Of a DNA stretch of 44,456 bases, positions 1-10,230 are shown one piece after another. Each line of letters starts with the position of its first letter. The first letter of the stretch is position 1. The notes beneath the pieces are model-generated. The model had not been told where the DNA came from, did no database searches, and was given only the letters and a program-made list of their open reading frames with translations. The position numbers and the translations under genes are program-made. This DNA is from a bacterium (lineage in GTDB: Bacteria; SAR324; XYD2-FULL-50-16): positions 1 to 44,456 of the forward strand of contig JAHJRI010000122.1 of the NCBI GenBank assembly GCA_018830885.1. The letters are read 5' to 3'.

Positions 1-3000
1 CAGGCGCGGTGACCCATACGGCGTCATCCACCATAGACGTACTGACGGGCAAGACCCTGACCTATTCCAACGGGGCGGCGGTTGATATTGGCGCCTTTAC
101 GCTGGATCTGCCGGGGGCGGGTACCATCGCCAATACCGGAGCAATTACGTTGAACCATGGCTCTGCGGTTCTGAAAATTGTCGGTGCGGCGACCATCTCG
201 GGGCCTGTGGCGCTGGCACTTGGAATGCTTGATGTAAACGAAGACACAACCATATCCGGTGCGCTCACCCACACAGCCAGTTCGACCATCGACGTTCTGA
301 CAGGCAAGACACTATCGTACAGCGGGGGCGCCTTCAACGTGGGCGCCTTTACCCTGACGCTGTCCGGAGCGGGTACCATCAGCAACGCCGGTAATGCCAT
401 CACCATGAACGACAATGTCGCCACCCTGACCATGACGGGCAGCGGTGGAACGACCAGCGCGGTGACGGTTTCCGCGGCCCAGACCACCGGCCGCTTCAAT
501 GTCAATGCGGATTATGCAATCACTACCCTGACCACCACGGCCAATGCCTATCTCCAGTCCTCAGGCAGCAATACCCTGACGGTGGGTACCCTGAACACCG
601 GCGGCGGCGACAACCTGACCCTGGACAGCAAGATTTCGGTAGCAGCGGGAACCATCAACGGGAATATCATTCTCAATGGGGGAACCTTTGCCAGCACCGC
701 CAGCCTGACGGTCGCCGGAGCGATCACCCATACGGCCAGTTCATCCTTGGACGTAGCCACCAGTACGACCCTGACCTATACGGGAGCCGCGGTCAACATC
801 GGCGCCTTTACCCTGACCATGCCGGGAGCGGGCACCCTGGCCAATACCAACGCGCTGACCCTTCCGACGGGCTCAACCCTGCTGATAACCGGGGCAGCGA
901 CCATCTCGGGCCCGGTGATCCTGAACGACGGGATCCTGGACGTCAACGAAAGTTCCACCATCTCAGGTGCGCTGACCCACACGGCGGCATCGACTATCGA
1001 TATTCAGACCGGCAAGACACTGACCTATACGGGTGCGGCCATCGCCATCGGGGCCTTTACCCTGGACATGCCAGGCGCGGGAATCCTGGCTAACACCAAC
1101 GCCCTGTCCATCGATACGAATTCCACCCTCCAGATCACGGGATCGTCTTCGGTGATCAGCGGCCCGGTGATTCTCAACGACGGTATCCTGGATATCGATG
1201 CCAGCACGACCATCTCGGGTGCAATGACGCACACGGCCAGTTCCACGATCAACGTGGCCGCCGGGATCACCCTGACCTATACGGGAGCGCCAGTCAGTAT
1301 CGGCGCTTTTACCCTGGATCTCCAGGGCGGCGGCACGGGCACCATCGCCAACACCAACGCTTTCAGCCTGGGGGCCGGCTCCACCCTGCAGGTGGCAGGC
1401 GCCTATACCATCAGCGGCCCGGTAGCCCTGGCCGGGGGAACGCTTGATATCGATGCCGCAACCACGATTTCGGGAGCGATCACCCATACGGCCAACTCGG
1501 TGGTCAACGTGGCCTCGGGTGTTACCTTGAGCTATACGGGTGCAGCCGTGACCATGGGCGCCTTTTCCATCTCCCTGCAGGGAGGCGGCACGGGCACCAT
1601 CGCCAATACCAACGTTATTACCGTCAGTTCCGGAGCGACCCTGCAGACGACCGGCGGCGCCTATACCATCAGCGGTCCGGTGGCCCTGGCGGGGGGAACG
1701 CTTGATATCGATGTGGCTACCACGATATCGGGCGCGATCACCCATACGACCAGCTCGGTGGTCAATGTGGCCTCGGGCATCACCCTGACCTATACGGGCG
1801 CAGCAGTTAATATCGGCGCCTTTACCCTTTCCCTGCAGGGAGGGGGTGTGGGAACCATTGCCAACACCAATGCTTTCACCGTGGGTACGGGCGCGACCCT
1901 GCAGACGACAGGCGCCTATACCATCAGCGGTCCGATTATTCTCAATGACGGGACCCTGGACATCGATGCTGCGACCACGGTCTCGGGTGCCATTACCCAT
2001 ACGGCCAGTTCCACCATCGATGTCAACACCGGCATCACCCTGACCTATACAGGTGCCGCCATCAGTGTGGGAGCCTTTACCCTGGACCTGCCGGGAGCGG
2101 GCACGTTTGCCAATACCAATGCCGTTAACCTGAATGTCGGATCGTCAGAACTGCAGATAGACGGAGCAGGAACTGTATCGGGTCCGGTCATCCTTAACGG
2201 TGGACTGTTGGATGTGAACGAGACGAGCACCATTTCCGGGGCTATTACCCATACGGCGAGTTCAACCATTGATGTTTTGTCGGGCAAGACCCTGACCTAT
2301 TCGGGAGCAGCTGTTGCCGTAGGAGCATTTACAATGACCCTGCCGGGAGCCGGGAACGTCTCCAACGTGGGAAGTGCGCTGACGATCAATAATGCCATAT
2401 CAACAATCACCATCAGCGGCAGTGGCGGAACTATCGCAGCCGTGACCGGATCTACGGCACAGACGTCTGGACGCATTAATGTCAATGCCAACCATACCAT
2501 TACCACCCTGACCGTCAATACGGATGTCAAGGTTCAGTCGTCGGGCAGCAATACCCTGACGGTTGGAACGTTGAATTCCACAGGTGGCAGTAACCTGACG
2601 CTGTACAGTAAAATCCTGGTCGCTGCAGGTACCGTCAACGGCAATATTATTCTAGCAGGTGGAACCTTTGGCAGCAGTGCGAACCTGACTGTTGCGGGTA
2701 CGATTACCCACATCGCCAGTTCTTCCCTCGATGTGGCCACTGGGACAACCTTGACCTATGCCAACGCAGCCAGTATTGACCTGGGGGCCTATATTTTGAC
2801 ATTGCCCGGCCAGGGAACCATTGCCAACACCGGTGCCATCAACCTGAATAATGGCTCTTCGGTTTTGCAGGTCGACGGGAGTGGTGCGATCATCAGCGGT
2901 CCGGTGATTCTCGCCGGCGGAACCCTGCTGCTGAACCAGTCCGCCACGGTCAGCGGCGCCATGACCCATACGGCCAGCTCGATCATCAACGTGGCGGGCA

Positions 3001-6000
3001 CCCGGACATTGACATACAGCGGTGCGGCCATCAATATCGGGGCCTTTACCCTGGACCTGGACGGAGACGGGACCATTGCCAACACCAATGCTATCAACCT
3101 GAACAGTGGGTCTGCAGTGCTGAAGATTGACGGGGCGGCCACGATTTCGGGTCCGGTGATCCTGGCCCTGGGAACCCTGGATGTCAATGACAACACCTCT
3201 ATCTCCGGGGCCATGACCCATACGGCCAGTTCCACCATCGATGTGGCCAGCGGCAAAACCCTGACCTACAGTGGTGGCGCTCTCAACGTGGGCGCCTTCG
3301 CGCTGACCATCCCGGGAGCGGGCATTATCAGCAATACGGGCAATGCCATCACCCTCAACGACAATGCCGCCACCCTGACGATCACGGGCAGCGGGGGAAC
3401 AACCAGTGCCGTGACGGTGTCCATAGCCCAGACCACGGGCCGGATCAATGTCAACGCAAACTATACAGTCACCACCCTGACCACAACGGCGAATGCCTAT
3501 GTGCAGTCGTCGGGCAGCAATACCCTGACTGTCAGCAACCTGAATACGAGCGGTGGTAACAACCTGACCCTCGACAGCAAGATCCTGGTGGCAGGGGGCA
3601 CCGTCAACGGCAATATTATCCTCAACGGTGGGACCTTTGCCAGCAGTGCCAGCCTGACGGTGGCCGGCAATATAACACACACGGCCAGTTCCACCCTGGA
3701 TGTGGCCACCAGCACGACCCTGACCTATTCCGGACTGGCTGTGGATATCGGGGCCTTTACCCTGACCATGCCCGGTGCCGGTACCCTGGCCAACACCAAT
3801 GCGCTCAACCTGAACAACGCCTCTGCAATTCTTAAAGTGGACGGTGCTGCCACCATCAGTGGCCCTGTGATCCTGGCCCTGGGCACCCTGGATGTGAACG
3901 AGAACACCACCATCTCGGGAGCGGTGACCCATACGGCCAATTCAACCGTCGATGTCCTGACCGGCAAGACCCTCACCTATTCCAACGCTGCCGCCATCAA
4001 TGTCGGAGCCTTTACGCTGACGGTACCCGGAGCCGGAACCATCGCTAATACGGGAACAATTAACCTGAACAACGGGGCCGCCATACTGCAGATCAACGGG
4101 GCCGCCACCATTTCCGGACCCATCGCGCTGGCCCTGGGCACCCTGGATGTGAACGAAAACACCACGGTCTCCGGCGCCATCACCCATACGGCCAGTTCCA
4201 GCATCGATATCCTGACCGGCAAAACCCTGACCTACTCGGGTGCTGCCGTGGCTATCGGGGCCTTCACCCTGACGATGCCGGGAGCGGGGACCCTGGCCAA
4301 CACCAACGCGATCTCCATTGATACAGGATCAACCTTGAACATCACCGGGGCCTCTACCATCTCAGGTCCGGTGACCCTGAACGACGGGACCCTGGATCTT
4401 GATGCCAACACGACCATCTCCGGCGCCCTGACCCACACGGCGAGCTCCACGATCAATATCGCCAATGGTATTACCCTGACCTATACGGGTGCAGCCGTGA
4501 GTATCGGGGCCTTTACCCTGGATCTGCAGGGTGCCGGCACCGCCACCATTGCCAGTACGAACGCCTTCAGCCTGGGTGCGGGTTCAACCCTGCAGGTGGC
4601 CGCCGCCTATACCATCAGCGGTCCCATCGCCCTGGCGGGGGGAACCCTGGATATCAATGTGGCGACCACGGTCTCGGGTAATATCACCCACACCGCCAGT
4701 TCCGTCATCGATGTGGCAGCCGGGATCACCCTGTCCTATACAGGAGCGGCAGTTGATGTGGGCGCGTTCACCCTTTCCCTCCAGGGGGGTGGTGTCGGTA
4801 CCATTGCCAATACGAATGCCTTTACCCTGGGTACGGGAGCAACCCTGCAGACGACCGGAGCCTATACGATCAGTGGCCCCATCGCCCTGGCGGGGGGAAC
4901 CCTGGATATCAATGCGGCGACCACGGTCTCCGGAAATATGACCCACACCGCCAGTTCCGTCATCGATGTGGCCTCTGGGATTACCCTGACCTATTCCGGG
5001 GCGGCAGTTGATGTGGGTGCGTTTACGCTTGCCCTGCAGGGTGGCGGGGTTGGTACCATCGCCAATACGAACGCCATTACCCTGGGAACCGGTGCGACGT
5101 TGCAGACAGCGGGGGCCTATACCATTGCCGGTCCCATTATTCTCAATGACGGGACCCTGGATATCAATGCGGCGACCACGGTCTCAGGAACCATCACCCA
5201 TACGGCCAGTTCCAGCATTGACGTGAACACCGGTATTACCCTGACCTATACGGGTGCCGCCATCAGTATCGGGGCCTTTACCCTGGACCTGCCGGGTGCA
5301 GGTACCATTGCCAATACGAATACCATTAGCCTGGGGACCGGTTCGACCCTGCTGACAACCGGTACGGCAACGATTTCAGGCCCGGTGGTTCTGAACGACG
5401 GCACCCTGGATATCAACGAAAACACGACCATCTCAGGAGCGGTGACCCACACGGCCGCCTCCACGGTGGATGTCCTGACGGGCAAGACCCTGACTTACAG
5501 CAATGCGGCAGCTATTGATCTGGGGGCCTTTACCCTGGATCTCCCCGGGGCGGGGACCATTGCCAATACCGGGGCCATCAATCTCAACCACGCCTCCGCG
5601 GTCCTGAAGATCGACGGGGCGGCCACCGTTTCGGGTCCGGTGATCCTGGCCCTGGGGAAACTGGATATCAACGAAAATTCAACCATCTCAGGCGCCGTGA
5701 CCCATACCGCCAGTTCCACGCTTGATATCGCATCCGGCAAGATTCTCACCTATTCCAATGCCGTTGCCGTTTCCCTTGGCGCATTTACGCTGACGATGTC
5801 AGGTACGGGATCTCTGGCCAATACGGGGGCCATCAACCTGGACAACGCCTCTTCAGAGCTGCAGATCGATGGGTCCGGTACCACGATCACAGGCCCGGTA
5901 ACACTGGCAAACGGCATTCTCGACGTCAACCAGGATGCCACCATCTCAGGACTGGTGACCATGACGGCAAATGTTGAAATGGCCATCGCATCCTCCAAGA

Positions 6001-9000
6001 CCCTGACCTATTCGAATTCCACCGCTATTTCCATCGGTGGGGGCCTGACGCTCATGTTTTCTGAAGCCGGAAGCTTTGCCGGGGATATACAACTCAACGG
6101 GGGTACGCTGGATGTGAATGAAAGTATGACACTGACCAGTGCCTGCACACTTACCCATACACTCGCTTCAACTATAGATATCGCAACTGGAAAAACACTG
6201 ACGTATCAAGGTACAGCACTGAATGTGGGGGCCCTGGACCTGACCATGACGACCGCAGCAAGCAGCTCTTTTGCCACGAATTCCCCGGTAACATTGAATA
6301 ATGCTGACAGCCGTCTGGTCATGACTGGTTCCGGAACACTCAGTAAGGTCACTGTCAGCGCAGCCTCAAACGCGGCCCGGGGGATCGTTGTAAACGGAGG
6401 AACCTACATCATCACCGATCTGACAGCCAGTGCCAGCCTCCGGATTAATGTTGCCAGCGGTACATTGACAATTGGCAATAATTTTACGGTAAACGCGGCG
6501 TCGACCCTGACAGTGACCGGAGCAGGCACATTGACTTTTCATGATATCATCCTCTCTGCCAGCCTCGATATTGACGGAACGATTCTGCTGGCCGATGATG
6601 CAACATTGATCGTCCTGGCCAACGCAACCTTTGGTCCCGGCGGTAACCTGACCTTCAAGGACGGCTTGAACGTCGCCGACGGCGTAGCTTTTATTATTGA
6701 AGATGCCGATGGCACCTATACACTGACCTTTCAGGGCGGTATCACTATTGCTGGTACAGGAACCGTGACGCTGCAGGGGGATGAAAGCCTGGTGCTGGAA
6801 TATCCCTCACCGGACTCCACTACCCTGGCAAAATTTACTGACGCCAGTACCGGAACGATGACACCAACCTATGTGCAGCCGATTACCGGATTTCAGGTAG
6901 CGTCCGTTGGCGATCAACAGATCAATCTGTCCTGGACAAATCCGGGGGGTGCGTCGGTCCTGATTCGTCGTTCCACAACCGGTTATCCCACATCCATTTT
7001 GAGCGGGACACAGGTTTCAGATGCGACAGGGACCTCTTATTCCGATACGGGTCTGACCAATAATGTGACCTATTATTACACGGCATTCACCCATACTACC
7101 GCCAATAACCACACCAGCGGCAGCAATGCGGATGGCACGCCGGTCGCCAGCATACCGACCTACAACAATGATGTCACCAGCTTCACCGCAGCGGTAGGTG
7201 ACGGACAGGTATCCCTGAGCTGGGGAGCTGCAACGGGCTGGGCTGGTGTGAAAATCATGAGAAAGACAACCGGTTATCCTGCTTCTGAAAGTGATGGAAC
7301 AGAAGTATACAACGGCAGTGGCACATCGACCATAGACAGGGGGTTGACCAACGGTTCGGGGTATAAGGGACTGACCAACGGAACGGTCTACTATTATCGT
7401 GCATTCGCATATGACTCAGGAACGAATTATGCGCCTGGAGTTAATGCCATCGCGGCAGCAGCCTCTCTTTCAACAGGACTGGCGGCCTATTATCCCATCA
7501 GCGGAAACGCCTCTGACGGAAGCGGACAGGGGTACCATGGAGAGGTATACAATGCAACCGCCACCACGGATCGAAAAGGCACTGCAGATCAGGCGTATCT
7601 GTTTAATTCGGGTGATGGTGACAACGACTATATTGAAATCGATAACGCGGTGACGGAGAATTTCACGATTGCGTTCTGGTTTAGTTCAACACAGTCCGCC
7701 GGTGCGGCAACCAACTGGTACGACGGTCGGGGGCTGGTCGATGCAAAAACAGGGTCGGGACAGAATGATTTTGGTGTTGCCCTGGGTGCGGGAAAGGTCA
7801 TGTTCGGAACCGGGAATCCAGATACGACCATCGTCAGTCCGTCTTCATATAATAACGGCGAATGGTATCATGTGACGGCCGTCCGGACAAAGGCTACCGG
7901 AAGCCTGAAACTCTACATCCAGGCTTCCCAGGTTGCCAGCGGAACAGGCTCGACCAATACCCTCAACGCACCGACTCAGATGCGCATCGCCGGCTCACCA
8001 CAATACAATACCGTATTTTTCGATGGTAAAATGGATGATGTGCGGATTTACAATCGGGTACTCAACCTCACGGAAATTCAGAAGCTCTATTTTTCAGGTG
8101 CTGCAATCAGCGAAAGTCGGATATCGAGCAGTGACACTGACACTTCCAGTCATACCTGCCTTCTGGTGAATGTCGCTACCGGCAGCAACAACATCAGGTG
8201 CTGGGGAGATGCCCGTGCAACCGGGATTCTGGGTGACGGCAGTTCGACGAACGCGACATCAACACCGGTTCAAGTCAACGGCATCACAACCGCTGTCCAG
8301 GTAAGTGCCGGACTGAATCACAACTGTGCCGTACTCAGTGACAAAACCATCAGCTGCTGGGGTGAAGGCGCCAATGGCAAGCTTGGCAATGGCAGCACGT
8401 CAAACCAGTCAACCCCTGTGGCGGTCAGCAGCATTATCGATGCAGCACAGGTCTCGGCGGGTGGTGAGCATTCATGTGCTGTTCTTGACAACGGATTCAG
8501 TGGAACAGTCAAATGCTGGGGATCTGCCACCAGCGGGCAACTGGGGAACGGGAGTTCCACCGGGACCTATTCAACGCCTCAACTGGTGACTGGAATTTCA
8601 TCTGCCGTGCAGGTCGACACAGGCAACGATTTTTCCTGTGCCCTGCTGTCGGATCGAACCGTCCAATGCTGGGGGAATGGAGACAACGGGAAACTTGGGA
8701 ACGGGGCCATTCTCACTCAGAACACCCCGGTGCCGGTATCCCTCGTTTCTGGCGCAGTGCAATTGAGCGTCGGTTACAATCATGCCTGCGCCTTGATATA
8801 TGATGGGACAATCAAATGCTGGGGTAAAGGGGATGGCACCGATGCCCGGATGGGTGATGGTTTTTCAAATGCAACGAACTCAACCCCGACAACGGTCAGT
8901 GGTATCAGTAATGCTGTGCAGGTCTCCTCCGGAAAGGCTCATACCTGTGCATTGCTGAGTGACGCTACCATGAAATGCTGGGGTTACAACAGCAATGGTC

Positions 9001-9227
9001 AACTGGGCGACGGCGGAACGACGACCCAGGATTCTCCGGTCGTGGTCAGCGGCGTTAGTTCAGTGACGAGTGTCAGTGTTGGCGGCAATACATCCTGTGC
9101 CGTATACAACGATGGTACTGCGAAATGCTGGGGTGAAGGAAGCACCGGGGAGCTTGGAAACGGGACAACGTCGGATAACAGCACCCCACAGTCGGTTTCG
9201 GGGCTGAGCAACAGCGCAAAGCAGTAG
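1..9227 (+). CDS. Giant beta-solenoid repeat protein with FN3, LamG and RCC1-like domains (5' truncated)
   Basis: The frame is open at the left edge (first full codon at base 3), so the start lies outside; about 3074 residues are visible, ending in TAG at 9225-9227. From the edge to about nt 6200 there are about 23 imperfect repeats of a Thr/Ser/Gly/Ala-rich unit, usually 85 residues (255 bp), recognised by 'THTASST' followed by 'GAFTL' and 'TISGP'. This is typical of beta-solenoid adhesin stalks. Then come two fibronectin type III domains (about nt 6876-7150 and 7163-7465), a LamG/concanavalin-like domain (about 7465-8095, 'GEWYHVTAVR', 'GKMDDVRIYNR') and seven RCC1-like repeats (about 8150-9215), each with a 'CWG...LGNG' core. 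No membrane anchor or autotransporter barrel is visible at the C-terminus. The function is probably surface adhesion or matrix; this is inference from architecture. The secretion signal would be upstream of the window. Confidence 0.9.
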   Translation, partial: GAVTHTASSTIDVLTGKTLTYSNGAAVDIGAFTLDLPGAGTIANTGAITLNHGSAVLKIVGAATISGPVALALGMLDVNEDTTISGALTHTASSTIDVLTGKTLSYSGGAFNVGAFTLTLSGAGTISNAGNAITMNDNVATLTMTGSGGTTSAVTVSAAQTTGRFNVNADYAITTLTTTANAYLQSSGSNTLTVGTLNTGGGDNLTLDSKISVAAGTINGNIILNGGTFASTASLTVAGAITHTASSSLDVATSTTLTYTGAAVNIGAFTLTMPGAGTLANTNALTLPTGSTLLITGAATISGPVILNDGILDVNESSTISGALTHTAASTIDIQTGKTLTYTGAAIAIGAFTLDMPGAGILANTNALSIDTNSTLQITGSSSVISGPVILNDGILDIDASTTISGAMTHTASSTINVAAGITLTYTGAPVSIGAFTLDLQGGGTGTIANTNAFSLGAGSTLQVAGAYTISGPVALAGGTLDIDAATTISGAITHTANSVVNVASGVTLSYTGAAVTMGAFSISLQGGGTGTIANTNVITVSSGATLQTTGGAYTISGPVALAGGTLDIDVATTISGAITHTTSSVVNVASGITLTYTGAAVNIGAFTLSLQGGGVGTIANTNAFTVGTGATLQTTGAYTISGPIILNDGTLDIDAATTVSGAITHTASSTIDVNTGITLTYTGAAISVGAFTLDLPGAGTFANTNAVNLNVGSSELQIDGAGTVSGPVILNGGLLDVNETSTISGAITHTASSTIDVLSGKTLTYSGAAVAVGAFTMTLPGAGNVSNVGSALTINNAISTITISGSGGTIAAVTGSTAQTSGRINVNANHTITTLTVNTDVKVQSSGSNTLTVGTLNSTGGSNLTLYSKILVAAGTVNGNIILAGGTFGSSANLTVAGTITHIASSSLDVATGTTLTYANAASIDLGAYILTLPGQGTIANTGAINLNNGSSVLQVDGSGAIISGPVILAGGTLLLNQSATVSGAMTHTASSIINVAGTRTLTYSGAAINIGAFTLDLDGDGTIANTNAINLNSGSAVLKIDGAATISGPVILALGTLDVNDNTSISGAMTHTASSTIDVASGKTLTYSGGALNVGAFALTIPGAGIISNTGNAITLNDNAATLTITGSGGTTSAVTVSIAQTTGRINVNANYTVTTLTTTANAYVQSSGSNTLTVSNLNTSGGNNLTLDSKILVAGGTVNGNIILNGGTFASSASLTVAGNITHTASSTLDVATSTTLTYSGLAVDIGAFTLTMPGAGTLANTNALNLNNASAILKVDGAATISGPVILALGTLDVNENTTISGAVTHTANSTVDVLTGKTLTYSNAAAINVGAFTLTVPGAGTIANTGTINLNNGAAILQINGAATISGPIALALGTLDVNENTTVSGAITHTASSSIDILTGKTLTYSGAAVAIGAFTLTMPGAGTLANTNAISIDTGSTLNITGASTISGPVTLNDGTLDLDANTTISGALTHTASSTINIANGITLTYTGAAVSIGAFTLDLQGAGTATIASTNAFSLGAGSTLQVAAAYTISGPIALAGGTLDINVATTVSGNITHTASSVIDVAAGITLSYTGAAVDVGAFTLSLQGGGVGTIANTNAFTLGTGATLQTTGAYTISGPIALAGGTLDINAATTVSGNMTHTASSVIDVASGITLTYSGAAVDVGAFTLALQGGGVGTIANTNAITLGTGATLQTAGAYTIAGPIILNDGTLDINAATTVSGTITHTASSSIDVNTGITLTYTGAAISIGAFTLDLPGAGTIANTNTISLGTGSTLLTTGTATISGPVVLNDGTLDINENTTISGAVTHTAASTVDVLTGKTLTYSNAAAIDLGAFTLDLPGAGTIANTGAINLNHASAVLKIDGAATVSGPVILALGKLDINENSTISGAVTHTASSTLDIASGKILTYSNAVAVSLGAFTLTMSGTGSLANTGAINLDNASSELQIDGSGTTITGPVTLANGILDVNQDATISGLVTMTANVEMAIASSKTLTYSNSTAISIGGGLTLMFSEAGSFAGDIQLNGGTLDVNESMTLTSACTLTHTLASTIDIATGKTLTYQGTALNVGALDLTMTTAASSSFATNSPVTLNNADSRLVMTGSGTLSKVTVSAASNAARGIVVNGGTYIITDLTASASLRINVASGTLTIGNNFTVNAASTLTVTGAGTLTFHDIILSASLDIDGTILLADDATLIVLANATFGPGGNLTFKDGLNVADGVAFIIEDADGTYTLTFQGGITIAGTGTVTLQGDESLVLEYPSPDSTTLAKFTDASTGTMTPTYVQPITGFQVASVGDQQINLSWTNPGGASVLIRRSTTGYPTSILSGTQVSDATGTSYSDTGLTNNVTYYYTAFTHTTANNHTSGSNADGTPVASIPTYNNDVTSFTAAVGDGQVSLSWGAATGWAGVKIMRKTTGYPASESDGTEVYNGSGTSTIDRGLTNGSGYKGLTNGTVYYYRAFAYDSGTNYAPGVNAIAAAASLSTGLAAYYPISGNASDGSGQGYHGEVYNATATTDRKGTADQAYLFNSGDGDNDYIEIDNAVTENFTIAFWFSSTQSAGAATNWYDGRGLVDAKTGSGQNDFGVALGAGKVMFGTGNPDTTIVSPSSYNNGEWYHVTAVRTKATGSLKLYIQASQVASGTGSTNTLNAPTQMRIAGSPQYNTVFFDGKMDDVRIYNRVLNLTEIQKLYFSGAAISESRISSSDTDTSSHTCLLVNVATGSNNIRCWGDARATGILGDGSSTNATSTPVQVNGITTAVQVSAGLNHNCAVLSDKTISCWGEGANGKLGNGSTSNQSTPVAVSSIIDAAQVSAGGEHSCAVLDNGFSGTVKCWGSATSGQLGNGSSTGTYSTPQLVTGISSAVQVDTGNDFSCALLSDRTVQCWGNGDNGKLGNGAILTQNTPVPVSLVSGAVQLSVGYNHACALIYDGTIKCWGKGDGTDARMGDGFSNATNSTPTTVSGISNAVQVSSGKAHTCALLSDATMKCWGYNSNGQLGDGGTTTQDSPVVVSGVSSVTSVSVGGNTSCAVYNDGTAKCWGEGSTGELGNGTTSDNSTPQSVSGLSNSAKQ
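9..6200 (+). repeat. Tandem coding repeats, 255-bp unit, with a higher-order duplication
   Basis: Unit starts can be followed through the 'acccatacgg' motif: for example nt 12 and nt 267 are exactly 255 bp apart. Three units are extended by an insert containing 'GSGGT' (near 430, 2420 and 3390). The unit order starting at 267 recurs from 3216: a long unit, then a unit with 'LDVATSTTLTY', then (after one additional unit in the second block) units with 'LQITG', 'LQGGG' and similar sequence features. The offset is 2949 bp before the additional unit and 3205 bp after it (1226 to 4431). The repeats degenerate after about nt 5900. Confidence 0.85.
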
Positions 9228-9338
9228 AAAGGTGTCTATTCAATCCTCTTATCTGAGGGGAAAGGACGCCAGAGGCCGGTATGGCTCGGGTCCGGGTTGG
9301 CGGCAAAGGGATCTCTAAAACGAATACTGGAGAATGAC

Positions 9339-10112
9339 ATGACTGAATCAAGGATCCTGCCCGGAGCGGAACCGTTCTTCTTTGAAGGTGGCGAAACCGG
9401 GTGCCTGGTTTGCCACGGGTTTACCGGAAGTCCGCAGAGTATGCGCTTTCTTGGTGAATATCTGGCCCGTGAAGGCGGATTGACGGTGGCAGGACCCCGG
9501 CTACAGGGGCATGGTACATCGGTGGCGGATATGGCGGCATCGACCGCCGAAGCGTGGATCAGGAGCGTGGAAGCCGGTCTGGAGAGGCTCAAGGCACGCT
9601 GCATGCGGATATTTATCACCGGTCTTTCCATGGGGGGGACACTGACGCTGTATACGGCAGCCATGCATCCGGAGGTGATCTGCGGGGCCATCCCCATCAA
9701 CGGTGCGGTGATTTCCAACAACCCCGATCTGGCAGCCCTGGCGTTCGGTGCCGACGTCCCTGCCACGATACCGGGTCTTGGCGGTGACATCAAACAGCCG
9801 GGGGTTTCGGAACTGGCGTACAGCGAGGTTCCGGTGCCGTCTATCCGGCAGCTTTTCGCCCTGAAGAGTGTCACCCGGGAACTGTTGTCCAGGGTTGTCT
9901 GCCCGGTGCTGGTGATTCAATCCCTGGAAGATCACGTGGTGGAACCCCGGAATGCTCAATTCATCATGGATCATATTGGCAGCCAGGAAAAAACACTGCT
10001 CTGGCTGGATGAATCCTATCATGTTGCCACACTGGATAACGACAGGGAACGGATCGCCCGCGAAATCCTGAAATTTATCATAGCGAAATCCGCAGCACCA
10101 AAACACCCTTGA
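9339..10112 (+). CDS. Alpha/beta-hydrolase, Est30-type carboxylesterase/monoacylglycerol lipase family
   Basis: A 257-residue cytoplasmic serine hydrolase. The start at 9339 is preferred over upstream codons because a GGAG sits 6-7 bases before it and the family usually begins shortly before the core. The oxyanion-hole region 'CHGFTGSPQSM' is near the N-terminus. The nucleophile elbow GLSMG gives Ser97, 'SLEDHVV' gives Asp198, and 'ESYHVATLD' gives His228, a complete triad in the order and spacing of the small Geobacillus Est30 carboxylesterase. Length matches that family (about 250). It would hydrolyse short- to medium-chain esters or monoglycerides; the physiological substrate is not shown. 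It stands alone, 111 bp after the giant gene and 118 bp before the M24 gene, on the same strand. Confidence 0.88.
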   Translation: MTESRILPGAEPFFFEGGETGCLVCHGFTGSPQSMRFLGEYLAREGGLTVAGPRLQGHGTSVADMAASTAEAWIRSVEAGLERLKARCMRIFITGLSMGGTLTLYTAAMHPEVICGAIPINGAVISNNPDLAALAFGADVPATIPGLGGDIKQPGVSELAYSEVPVPSIRQLFALKSVTRELLSRVVCPVLVIQSLEDHVVEPRNAQFIMDHIGSQEKTLLWLDESYHVATLDNDRERIAREILKFIIAKSAAPKHP

Positions 10113-10230
10113 CGTTAAATACACGTTAACCTGATACAGACACCAGATACCCGTTTCTCATTGATTTAGACGGTTCGGGAAGGATGACGCCCCGGACAAT
10201 GAAGCTTTTCATTTTTAACAGGAGAACACG

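Noticed and set aside
2652-3932. Long minus-strand open frame (426 codons) and many others antisense to the giant repeat gene
   Set aside because: They arise because the repeats have a biased codon pattern that leaves antisense frames open. They have no RBS or recognisable domains and follow the repeat period.
1-6200. Tandem repeats as a CRISPR or satellite
   Set aside because: The reading frame is preserved throughout and repeat differences are mostly conservative, so they are coding repeats.
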